From: Pseudomonadota bacterium
Lineage (GTDB): Bacteria > Pseudomonadota > Alphaproteobacteria > Rhizobiales > Rhizobiaceae
Direction: 5' to 3'
Assembly: GCA_023428515.1 (NCBI GenBank)
Contig: JAEYXI010000437.1
Span: 1 to 5,260 of the forward strand
Length of the DNA stretch: 5,260 nt
A program made the translations under genes and the position numbers. Under the pieces are notes generated by a model. The model made no database searches, was not told the DNA's origin, and saw only the letters and a list, made by a program, of their open reading frames with translations. Of the stretch, positions 1 through 5,260 are shown in pieces. Within the stretch, counting starts at the first letter, position 1. Each line of letters starts with the position of its first letter.

Positions 1-174
1 TGGGAGGCGGCCAATGCCTGCATCCAGTTCCACGGCGGCTTCGGCTTCGCGGCGGAATACGACGTCGAGCGGAAATTCCGTGAGACACGCCTCTACCAGG
101 TTGCCCCAATCTCGACCAATCTCATCCTCTCCTACGTGGCGGAGCACATACTTGGCCTGCCGCGCTCCTTCTGA
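1..174 (+). CDS. acyl-CoA dehydrogenase, C-terminal fragment (cut by window start)
   Basis: Frame 1 is open from the window edge to a TGA at 172-174, giving 57 residues. They match the C-terminal end of the FAD-dependent acyl-CoA dehydrogenase family. The segment CIQFHGGFGFAAEYDVER corresponds to the conserved glycine-rich stretch followed by the EYxVER helix that lies near the flavin at the subunit interface. It is followed by FRETR and the terminal helix ending LGLPRSF. The family (about 380-400 residues) oxidises an acyl-CoA to a 2,3-enoyl-CoA and passes electrons to electron-transferring flavoprotein in the cytoplasm. The catalytic base and most of the FAD and substrate sites lie outside the window, so chain-length preference cannot be judged. 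The next gene begins 8 bases downstream on the same strand, which implies cotranscription. The family call is firm; the substrate is unknown. Confidence 0.9.
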   Translation, partial: WEAANACIQFHGGFGFAAEYDVERKFRETRLYQVAPISTNLILSYVAEHILGLPRSF

Positions 175-182
175 GGCAAATC

Positions 183-1568
183 ATGGCTAGCGAGAAAAAC
201 CCAACGATGGCCAAGGCGACCGGCGAGGAAAGCGTGACGCTCGCCGCCTTCGCCGCCGGCCTGCGCTACGAGGACATCCCGCAGCCGGTCATCGACCGCA
301 CCGTGGACTTCTTCGTCGATTGGGCTGGCTCGGCGCTGTCGGGTGCAGGCCAGCGCGCCATCGCTGCACTTGAGAAATTCGCGGAGACGATGGGACCGTC
401 CGACGGGCGCAGCGAAATCCTCGTCTCGCGCAAGATGACTTCCCCGCTATTCGCCGCGCTGGTCAATGCGGCGGCCTCGCACATCTCCGAGCAGGACGAC
501 GTGCACAACGGCTCGGTCTTCCATCCAGCCGCAGTGGTCTTTCCGGCAGCGCTTGCCACAGCTCAGCACATTTGCGCCTCCGGCCGCGACTTCATCGCTG
601 CGTCGGTCGCAGGCTACGAAATCGGCATCCGCGTCGGCGAGTTTTTGGGGCGCTCACATTATCGCATCTTCCACACCACTGGCACCGCCGGCACCATCGC
701 CGCTGCTGTGACCGTCGGCCGGTTGCTCGGCCTGGACTCGTCGCAGATGCTGCACGCGATCGGCTCTGCCGGTACGCAGGCGGCAGGCCTCTGGGAGTTC
801 CTGCGCGACGCCGCGGATTCCAAGCAGCTGCACACCGCCAAGGCCGCCGCCGACGGGCTGACCGCCGCTTTCCTCGCCAAGGATGGCTTCACCGGCGCAA
901 AGCGCATCCTCGAAGGCAAGCAGGGCATGGCGGCCGGCATGTCCTCTGACGCCGACCCGGCAAAACTCGTCGACCGGCTCGGCTCGCGCTGGACGGTGCT
1001 GGAAACATCCTTCAAGTTCCACGCCTCCTGCCGCCATACGCATCCGGCAGCCGACGCCCTGCTGAAGGTGCTGGAGGCGAACGATCTCGCTGCGGAGAAC
1101 ATCTCGCACGTCATCGCCCATGTGCATCAAGGCGCTATCGATGTGCTGGGCCCGGTGGTCGATCCGGTCACCGTCCACCAGGCGAAATTCTCGATGCCCG
1201 CGACGCTCGGCCTGATCGCCGCGCACCGCCGCGCCGGTATGGCGGAGTTCGACGCCTACCTGAAGGACGACGCGGCGCGCGCCTTCCTCAACCGCGTCGA
1301 TATGCAGCTCGACCCCGAGGTAGACGGCGCCTATCCGAACCGCTGGATCGGCAAGGTCTCGGTGACGACCATGTCAGGCGCGACGCTCGACGGCCACGTC
1401 GACGAGCCAAAGGGCGACCCCGGCAACACGCTGTCGCGCGACGAGATCGACGCCAAGGCACGGCGCCTGGCCGCCTACGGCAAAAGCCTCGACGCTTCCG
1501 CCATCGATGGCCTAATGCCACGCCTCTGGTCCATCGCCGAGCGCAATGAGGTGGGACGGCTGGTTTAG
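183..1568 (+). CDS. MmgE/PrpD family protein (2-methylcitrate dehydratase-like)
   Basis: A complete 461-residue protein of the MmgE/PrpD family, whose members include 2-methylcitrate dehydratase and cis-aconitate decarboxylase. Its length is normal for the family. Visible landmarks are an N-terminal helical domain with H100 and the acidic EQDD-VH segment (103-108), FHP at 113-115, FHTTGTAG at 163-170, SKQLHTAKAA at 213-222 (the family's basic active-site stretch), KFHASCRHTHPAAD at 277-290, AKFSMPATLG at 334-343 and the C-terminal GDPGNTLSRDEI. The ATG at 183 is preferred because GAGG (173-176) sits 6 bases upstream; an in-frame ATG at 207 is the alternative. The gene lies 8 bases after an acyl-CoA dehydrogenase, which fits a CoA-linked organic-acid breakdown operon. 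It is not clearly PrpD itself, since no prpB or prpC neighbour is visible. The hydro-lyase, decarboxylase or epimerase activity therefore stays open. No terminator is seen after the TAG stop. Confidence 0.9.
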   Translation: MASEKNPTMAKATGEESVTLAAFAAGLRYEDIPQPVIDRTVDFFVDWAGSALSGAGQRAIAALEKFAETMGPSDGRSEILVSRKMTSPLFAALVNAAASHISEQDDVHNGSVFHPAAVVFPAALATAQHICASGRDFIAASVAGYEIGIRVGEFLGRSHYRIFHTTGTAGTIAAAVTVGRLLGLDSSQMLHAIGSAGTQAAGLWEFLRDAADSKQLHTAKAAADGLTAAFLAKDGFTGAKRILEGKQGMAAGMSSDADPAKLVDRLGSRWTVLETSFKFHASCRHTHPAADALLKVLEANDLAAENISHVIAHVHQGAIDVLGPVVDPVTVHQAKFSMPATLGLIAAHRRAGMAEFDAYLKDDAARAFLNRVDMQLDPEVDGAYPNRWIGKVSVTTMSGATLDGHVDEPKGDPGNTLSRDEIDAKARRLAAYGKSLDASAIDGLMPRLWSIAERNEVGRLV

Positions 1569-1589
1569 CAAACCCTCATCCGACTGCTG

Positions 1590-1618
1590 TTGACTCCTGC
1601 ATTTGTTCATGTTTTGTT
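1590..1618 (+). promoter_or_regulatory. tentative sigma-70-type promoter for the 2H phosphoesterase gene
   Basis: TTGACT at 1590-1595 is one mismatch from the -35 consensus. A 17-base spacer would put the -10 hexamer at 1613-1618 (TTTGTT), which matches TATAAT at only three positions. If this is right, the LexA-type box at 1605-1619 covers the spacer and the -10 element, the usual geometry for repression by occlusion. The -35 is good and the -10 is weak, so the exact start of transcription is uncertain. Confidence 0.35.
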
Positions 1619-1619
1619 C
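1605..1619 (+). promoter_or_regulatory. LexA (SOS) operator, alphaproteobacterial type GTTC-N7-GTTC
   Basis: The sequence reads GTTC, a 7-base AT-rich spacer (ATGTTTT), then GTTC. This is a perfect match to the direct-repeat LexA recognition motif established for alphaproteobacteria, GTTC-N7-GTTC or its complement GAAC-N7-GAAC. The match extends outwards: TTTGTTCA occurs at 1602-1609 and again at 1613-1620, an 11-bp period of about one helical turn. It lies in the only sizeable non-coding gap on the + strand, 37 bases before the chosen ATG of the 2H phosphoesterase and overlapping the candidate promoter. Eight fixed bases at a fixed spacing are unlikely by chance in an 88-base gap. Binding itself is inferred. 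Confidence 0.72.
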
Positions 1620-1636
1620 ACTGTCGTGTGCAGTGA
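1618..1636. repeat. inverted repeat TCACTG-N7-CAGTGA in the leader
   Basis: A perfect 6-bp dyad with a 7-base centre (TCGTGTG) starts within the last bases of the LexA-type box and ends 20 bases before the chosen start codon. It could be a second operator half-site pair or a small stem-loop in the 5' leader. There is no T-run after it, so it is not a terminator. Short dyads of this size also arise by chance. Confidence 0.35.
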
Positions 1637-1656
1637 GCAGAGGGCGCGTTTCGCCC

Positions 1657-2247
1657 ATGTACCAGGATTCGTTTGATTTCATCGATGAACAGCCGCGGCG
1701 GCCCCAGCAACCGGAGCGGCTGTTCCTCGGCTGTTTCCCGGAAGAGCGGGTATGGTCCGTTATCCGCCACCTCGGCGAGCGGACCACGAACGAGTTTGAT
1801 CTCACCGGCAACCTTCTCGCCGACGACCGCTTCCACACGTCGCTCGTCCATATCAGTGACCGCAAGTGGCTGCGCAGCAGGGATCAATTCGCCGCCGAAC
1901 GCGCCGCCGCGACGGTAAGGCTAGCGCCGTTCGAGATCAGCTACAGCCGCCTGGGCAGCTTTCCGGGCGTGCCGAAGAAAGGCCGCCCTCTGGAGCATCC
2001 GTTGGTGCTTCTGGCTGATGAAGGTCCGGTGATGGAACTTCAGGCCGCGCTCGCCTCCGGCCTGCGGCAGTTCAAATACCGCGTGCCGGAAAGTTTCCGG
2101 CCGCATCTGACCCTCTCCTATAACAGGCAGTTCGTACCGGCACGGGCGATCGAACCGATCACTTTCGTTGTGAAGGAGTTCGTCCTTGTGCACAGCAGGC
2201 TATGGCTGACGGAATACAGGGTGCTGCGCCGATGGACCCTGCACTGA
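1657..2247 (+). CDS. 2H phosphoesterase / RNA 2',3'-cyclic phosphodiesterase-like ('2'-5' RNA ligase' family)
   Basis: A 196-residue protein with the two signature HxT/S motifs of the 2H phosphoesterase superfamily: H60-T61-S62 in RFHTSLVHI and H150-L151-T152 in FRPHLTLSY. The opening strand RLFLGCFP (21-28) is also typical of ThpR/LigT proteins. Family enzymes act in the cytoplasm on RNA ends, hydrolysing 2',3'-cyclic phosphates and, in vitro, joining or cleaving 2'-5' linkages. The length suits the family (about 180-200). The ATG at 1657 is chosen because AGAGGG (1639-1644) precedes it, though the 12-base spacing is long. The frame is open upstream to a TTG at 1603 and an ATG at 1609, but those starts lie on the LexA-type box and lack a ribosome binding site. 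The gene has its own intergenic region and appears monocistronic, with a convergent gene 22 bases past its stop. The domain is sure; the physiological substrate is unknown. Confidence 0.85.
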   Translation: MYQDSFDFIDEQPRRPQQPERLFLGCFPEERVWSVIRHLGERTTNEFDLTGNLLADDRFHTSLVHISDRKWLRSRDQFAAERAAATVRLAPFEISYSRLGSFPGVPKKGRPLEHPLVLLADEGPVMELQAALASGLRQFKYRVPESFRPHLTLSYNRQFVPARAIEPITFVVKEFVLVHSRLWLTEYRVLRRWTLH

Positions 2248-2269
2248 CGACTGGAGGCATCCCACCGGC

Positions 2270-3175
2270 TCAGCTAGCCTGCCGTCGCGCCGCCAGCCAT
2301 TCGGCATAGCTGCGGATGCCATCTTCCAGTGCGATCCGCGGCTTGTAACCGAGATCGGACTGAGCGGCCGAGATGTCGAAGCGCGCCTGCACATCGTCGA
2401 TCGGATCGCGGCCCGGTTCCATGGTGATCTCGACGGAAGGCAGAACCTTGCGCACGATCCCGGCCACCTCCCCGAGCGTCCTGTGGTCGCCGCTGGTGAT
2501 CGTATAGGCGCTCTGCCGCAGGCCGCTTGCGTCAAGCGCAAGCAATATGGCGTCTGCGACATCCTCGACATGCACATATTGGCGGAAGAAATCGCGGCCG
2601 AAGGCGAAATGCGTCGACCGCCCCGCCTGAGCGTCCTCGATCATCTCGCGGATAGCGCAGGCTGTCGTGCGGCCCGGGCCATAGACCCAGGAGGGCCTGA
2701 GGCTGACGGCGTCCAACCCGTGTTGGCGCTGATATCCGGCGACCAGCGCTTCGCCGGCCACCATGCTCGCGCCGTAGACACTGGTCGGCGAAAGGACGAC
2801 GTCCTCCGGCACCGGATCGACGCCTTCGGGCGTGTTGCCGTAGGCGCTGACCGAGGACAGGAAGACGACGCGGCGCATGCGTCTGATCCGTGCGAGTTCC
2901 AGAATGTTGGCAGTGCCCACAATGTTCGACTGGACGATGAGGTGCGGATTATCCCGCGCCACCATGGGGCCGGAAATGGCCCCGCAATGAAGCGCCGCGG
3001 TCGCAGCCGCGCCAAGCTCGTGCAGCCGGTGCACTTCGGTCAGGTCGCATACGTGAATGCCCTCGCTGCCGATCCTGTCGATGGCGACGACTGTATCGCC
3101 GCGATCCAGCAACCGCCTGTGCAGGGCGCGACCGATCAACCCGGCCGCTCCGGTCAGCAGAATGGTCTCCGCCAT
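2270..3175 (-). CDS. NAD-dependent epimerase/dehydratase family protein (extended SDR) lacking the YxxxK lysine
   Basis: A 301-residue extended short-chain dehydrogenase/reductase. The Rossmann motif TGAAGLIG (8-15) starts the protein, and D33 at the end of the second strand (VVAIDRIG) favours NAD over NADP. Other landmarks are HCGAISG (63-69), the N84-VGT segment, SSVSAYG with the likely catalytic S108, Y134, RPSWVYGPGR (160-169) and YVHVEDVADAI (200-210). The C-terminal half is the substrate-binding part, ending near LGYKPR and a WLA helix. The expected YxxxK reads Y134-GAS-M138, so the active-site lysine is Met (codon at 2762-2764). Activity may be altered or lost, or the base may be an error. 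The start is well supported by GGAGG 6 bases upstream. The gene lies 63 bases after the hydantoinase gene, with a hairpin between them. Candidate roles are a nucleotide-sugar or sugar-acid epimerase or dehydrogenase; the sequence does not decide which. Confidence 0.88.
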   Translation of the reverse strand: MAETILLTGAAGLIGRALHRRLLDRGDTVVAIDRIGSEGIHVCDLTEVHRLHELGAAATAALHCGAISGPMVARDNPHLIVQSNIVGTANILELARIRRMRRVVFLSSVSAYGNTPEGVDPVPEDVVLSPTSVYGASMVAGEALVAGYQRQHGLDAVSLRPSWVYGPGRTTACAIREMIEDAQAGRSTHFAFGRDFFRQYVHVEDVADAILLALDASGLRQSAYTITSGDHRTLGEVAGIVRKVLPSVEITMEPGRDPIDDVQARFDISAAQSDLGYKPRIALEDGIRSYAEWLAARRQAS

Positions 3176-3181
3176 TCCTCG

Positions 3182-3186
3182 CCTCC
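3182..3186 (-). promoter_or_regulatory. Shine-Dalgarno site for the SDR gene
   Basis: Read on the - strand this is GGAGG, 6 bases before the ATG at 3175. It is the strongest ribosome binding site in the window and fixes the SDR start directly before the Rossmann strand. It begins only 16 bases after the hairpin at 3203-3230. Confidence 0.7.
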
Positions 3187-3202
3187 AATCGATGTGGGAA
3201 AT

Positions 3203-3230
3203 CGGCGGCCGGACACAACTCCGGCCGCCG
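3203..3230 (-). terminator. strong GC hairpin after the hydantoinase gene, likely terminator or intercistronic attenuator
   Basis: CGGCGGCCGGA at 3203-3213 pairs perfectly with TCCGGCCGCCG at 3220-3230 across a 6-base loop. The 11-bp stem starts 8 bases after the hydantoinase stop codon. On the - strand the stem is followed only by ATTTCCC, so the U-tract is weak and termination may be partial or factor-assisted. There is too little room between it and the SDR ribosome binding site for a full promoter. The SDR must therefore depend on read-through or on a promoter inside the hydantoinase gene. A role in RNA 3'-end protection is also possible. Confidence 0.6.
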
Positions 3231-3238
3231 GCTGAAAA

Positions 3239-4696
3239 TTACACGCCGATCGGCATGTGCTCGGCCGAGCGCGTCACGGCGCGCGGCGCGGTCAGTTCCT
3301 TCCAGGTCGACAGCGCCTTGTTCACCGCCGGGAAGGCGTTCCGCTTCACCAGCTTGCCGCGACCGGGCTTCGGCTGCGAGTTCTGGCCGTGATGCCAGAC
3401 GACCTCGCCGCGCGACAGCGTGTAGCGCGCCTGGCCGTTCACCTTGAAGCCCTCGAACACGTTGTAGTCGATGATCGACTTCTGGTTGGCGGCCGAGATC
3501 GTCTTCGACAGTTTCGGATCCCACACCACGATGTCGGCGTCGGAGCCCGGCAGGATCGCGCCCTTCTGCGGATAGATGTTGAGGATCTGCGCAATATTGG
3601 TCGACGTCACCGCAACGAACTCGTTTGGCGTGATGCGGCCAGTCTCGACGCCCTTGGTCCAGAGCACCGCGAGCCGGTCCTCGAGACCGCCCGTGCCGTT
3701 CGGAATCTTGGTGAAGTTGCCGATGCCGGTGCGCTTCTGCTCGGTGGTGAAGGCGCAGTGGTCCGTCGCCACCACCTGCAGCGAGCCGGCGGCGAGGCCG
3801 GCCCACAGCGAATCCTGATGGCTCTTGTCGCGGAAGGGCGGGCTCATGACGCGGCGCGCCGCATAATCCCACTCCTTGTTGAAATATTCGGTTTCGTCGA
3901 GCGTCAGGTGCTGGATCAGCGGCTCGCCATAGACGCGCATGCCCTTCTGGCGGGCGCGCCTGATGGCCTCATGCGCCTGTTCGCTGGAGGTGTGCACGAT
4001 GTAGACGGGCACGCCGGCCGCGTCGGCGATCATGATGGCGCGGTTGGTCGCCTCGCCCTCGACTTCGGGCGGGCGCGAATAGGCATGCGCCTCCGGGCCG
4101 GAGATGCCTTCCTTCATGTATTTTTCCTGCAGCGCCGCGACGATGTCGCCATTCTCCGCATGCACCAGCGGCAGCGCGCCGAGTGCGGCGCAGCGCTGAA
4201 AGGAGGCGAACATCTCGTCGTCGTTCACCATCAGCGCGCCCTTATAGGCCATGAAGTGCTTGAAGGTGTTGACGCCCCGCGCCACCACCTTTTCCATCTC
4301 GTCGAAATGCTTCTTCGACCAGCCGTTGACGCACATGTGCAGCGAATAGTCGGTGGAGGCCTGACGCTTTGCCTTGCCTTCCCAGTCGTCGAGCGCGGCG
4401 AGCATGCCGTCCGGACCGGGGATGACGAAGTCGACGACCAGCGTGGTGCCGCCCGACACGGCGGCGAAGGTGCCGCTCTCCCAGGTCTCCGCCGCGGTCG
4501 TGCCCATGAATGGCATTTCCAGATGCGTGTGCGGGTCGATGCCGCCAGGCATGATGTAGGCGCCCTCGGCGTCGACCACCGTGTCGCCCTTCAGGTTCGG
4601 ACCGATCGCGGCGATCTTCTCGCCTTCGACCAGGATGTCCGCCTCATAGCTCCTGTCCGCGGCAACGACGGTGCCGCCCTTGATCACTGTCGACAT
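3239..4696 (-). CDS. hydA: dihydropyrimidinase / D-hydantoinase
   Basis: A complete 485-residue cyclic amidohydrolase, the usual length for dihydropyrimidinases. It hydrolyses 5,6-dihydrouracil or dihydrothymine to N-carbamoyl-beta-amino acids, and 5-monosubstituted hydantoins to N-carbamoyl-D-amino acids. All expected metal ligands are visible: H56 and H58 (DPHTHLEMP), the lysine that becomes carboxylated, K152 (FMAYKG), H179 (VHAENGD), H235 (VHTSS) and D312 (TDHCAF). RPPEVEGEAT (208-217), FTKIPNG (328-334) and GSDADIVVWDP (384-394) are also typical; the last begins the C-terminal beta-sandwich segment. The family acts as a cytoplasmic, usually tetrameric enzyme. The ATG at 4696 is chosen because the family begins near here and GGGAG lies upstream; an in-frame ATG 18 bases earlier has no such site. 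The frame stays open to 5200 but there overlaps the carbamoylase in another frame. The gene follows the carbamoylase by 68 bases without an evident terminator, so cotranscription is likely. Confidence 0.95.
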   Translation of the reverse strand: MSTVIKGGTVVAADRSYEADILVEGEKIAAIGPNLKGDTVVDAEGAYIMPGGIDPHTHLEMPFMGTTAAETWESGTFAAVSGGTTLVVDFVIPGPDGMLAALDDWEGKAKRQASTDYSLHMCVNGWSKKHFDEMEKVVARGVNTFKHFMAYKGALMVNDDEMFASFQRCAALGALPLVHAENGDIVAALQEKYMKEGISGPEAHAYSRPPEVEGEATNRAIMIADAAGVPVYIVHTSSEQAHEAIRRARQKGMRVYGEPLIQHLTLDETEYFNKEWDYAARRVMSPPFRDKSHQDSLWAGLAAGSLQVVATDHCAFTTEQKRTGIGNFTKIPNGTGGLEDRLAVLWTKGVETGRITPNEFVAVTSTNIAQILNIYPQKGAILPGSDADIVVWDPKLSKTISAANQKSIIDYNVFEGFKVNGQARYTLSRGEVVWHHGQNSQPKPGRGKLVKRNAFPAVNKALSTWKELTAPRAVTRSAEHMPIGV

Positions 4697-4707
4697 GTCA
4701 GTTTTTT

Positions 4708-4712
4708 CTCCC
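4708..4712 (-). promoter_or_regulatory. Shine-Dalgarno site for the hydantoinase gene
   Basis: GGGAG on the - strand lies 11 bases before the ATG at 4696, separated by an A-rich run. It overlaps the alternative ATG at 4714-4712 and so supports the downstream start. The spacing is on the long side. Confidence 0.5.
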
Positions 4713-4764
4713 ATGTTTCTTGTGAAAGCATTCTGCCCCGCCCGATCCGAAAAGTCAGCCTCGG

Positions 4765-5260
4765 TTACGCTTCGGGCGGCAGCTCCGCGCCCTTCCGCTC
4801 CACGATCAGCCTGTAGGCTTCCGGCTCGCGATGCTTGGCGAAGTTGAAGATCGTCTGGCGGTAGCGCTGGCCAAGGTCGAGGTCGCAGCGCGCCGTGATC
4901 ACCTCGTCCTCGAGCGACACGGCCTGTGCGATGATCTCGCCCGACGGCGCAATGATCGCGCTCTGGCCGACCATGTTGGAACCCTCCTCGACACCGCACT
5001 TCGCGGTGCCGATCACCCAGGCTGCGTTCTGGTAGGCGCCTGCCTGCATCGAGAGATGATTGTGGAACTGGGTCAGGCTGTCGATGTCCTTGTGGCCGGT
5101 GTGGTCGTAGGGCGTGTTGTAGCCAAGCATGACCATCTCGACGCCCTGAAGGCCCATGACGCGATATGTTTCGGGCCAGCGGCGATCGTTGCAGATGCAC
5201 ATTCCCATGACGCCGTCAAAGGCGCGCCATACCTTGAAGCCGTAATTGCCCGGCTCGAAA
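4765..5260 (-). CDS. N-carbamoyl-D-amino acid hydrolase-like protein, nitrilase superfamily (C-terminal part, cut by window end)
   Basis: The last 164 residues of a carbon-nitrogen hydrolase, open to the window edge; the family is about 300 residues, so roughly half is missing. The catalytic cysteine lies in MGMCICNDRRWPE (cysteine codon 5191-5193). The two arginines after it are typical of D-carbamoylases, where they bind the substrate carboxylate. FHNHLSMQAGAYQN, the APSGEIIAQ strand, LEDEVITARCDLDL and FNFAKHREPEAYRLI also follow the D-carbamoylase pattern. The catalytic Glu and Lys lie beyond the edge. These enzymes cleave N-carbamoyl-amino acids to the free amino acid, CO2 and ammonia in the cytoplasm. 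The hydantoinase gene follows by 68 bases, and its product would be this enzyme's substrate. A beta-ureidopropionase role in pyrimidine breakdown is the alternative. An internal ATG at 5208 is not the start, since conserved sequence (FEPGNYGF) continues upstream. Confidence 0.87.
   Translation of the reverse strand, partial: FEPGNYGFKVWRAFDGVMGMCICNDRRWPETYRVMGLQGVEMVMLGYNTPYDHTGHKDIDSLTQFHNHLSMQAGAYQNAAWVIGTAKCGVEEGSNMVGQSAIIAPSGEIIAQAVSLEDEVITARCDLDLGQRYRQTIFNFAKHREPEAYRLIVERKGAELPPEA

Noticed and set aside
654..1226. - strand frames of 190 and 151 codons within the MmgE/PrpD gene
   Set aside because: No motifs, biased composition, and complete overlap with a gene that is well supported by family landmarks.
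1603..1656. 18-codon N-terminal extension of the 2H phosphoesterase from a TTG at 1603 (or ATG at 1609)
   Set aside because: These starts lie on the LexA-type box and candidate -10 region with no ribosome binding site, and the extra residues show no family similarity.
2248..2269. Possible shared terminator between the convergent 2H phosphoesterase and SDR genes
   Set aside because: No inverted repeat or T-run in these 22 bases or in the immediate gene ends.
2483..3235. A 250-codon + strand frame antisense to the SDR gene
   Set aside because: No recognisable domain; it is the complement of a gene whose Rossmann and SDR motifs are clear.
2949..3872. A 307-codon - strand frame spanning the hydantoinase/SDR junction
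   Set aside because: It reads both real genes out of frame and crosses the intergenic hairpin; the product is Arg/Gly/Ala-rich with no motif.
4716..4731. Possible small stem-loop in the carbamoylase-hydantoinase gap
   Set aside because: Only about 4 bp of pairing (TTTC/GAAA) and no T-run; too weak to call a terminator.
3257..4816. A 519-codon open frame on the + strand antisense to the hydantoinase
   Set aside because: Its product is low-complexity (His/Arg/Gly/Ala/Val-rich) with no recognisable motif, as expected when a GC-rich gene is read in a complementary frame. The - strand reading has every dihydropyrimidinase metal ligand.
4697..5200. N-terminal extension of the hydantoinase frame up to 5200, making a 653-residue protein
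   Set aside because: The extension is an out-of-frame reading of the carbamoylase C-terminus. The hydantoinase family starts at about 4696, where an upstream GGGAG is present.

Overview
The window is GC-rich, densely coding bacterial DNA. Rhizobial-type protein sequences, together with an alphaproteobacterial-type LexA operator (GTTC-N7-GTTC), point to an alphaproteobacterium, most likely Hyphomicrobiales/Rhizobiales (Mesorhizobium-like). That placement is inferred from sequence style, not from a search. No rRNA, tRNA, CRISPR array, insertion sequence or phage gene is visible.

Left part, + strand (1-1568): the last 57 codons of an acyl-CoA dehydrogenase, then 8 bases later a complete MmgE/PrpD-family gene. 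The two look like the end of one catabolic operon for a CoA-linked organic acid. The substrate cannot be read from the sequence.

Middle, + strand (1569-2247): an 88-base AT-richer intergenic region leads into a 196-residue 2H phosphoesterase (ThpR/LigT-like, '2'-5' RNA ligase' family) with both HxT/S catalytic motifs. The intergenic region carries a perfect GTTC-N7-GTTC LexA box set in an 8-bp direct repeat with an 11-bp period, followed by a 6-bp dyad. This suggests an RNA-end-processing or RNA-repair enzyme under SOS control, and it is the most interesting signal here.

Right part, - strand (5260 down to 2270): three genes read leftwards. First is the C-terminal half of a nitrilase-superfamily N-carbamoyl-amino-acid hydrolase (D-carbamoylase-like), then a complete dihydropyrimidinase/D-hydantoinase, then an extended SDR (NAD-dependent epimerase/dehydratase-like). 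The first two form a cyclic-ureide pathway: the hydantoinase opens a dihydropyrimidine or 5-substituted hydantoin ring, and the carbamoylase removes the carbamoyl group to release an amino acid. A perfect 11-bp GC hairpin just after the hydantoinase stop separates this pair from the SDR, whose link to the pathway is uncertain. The SDR has Met where the YxxxK catalytic lysine is expected. It converges on the 2H phosphoesterase gene with 22 bases between the stop codons, and no terminator is seen there.
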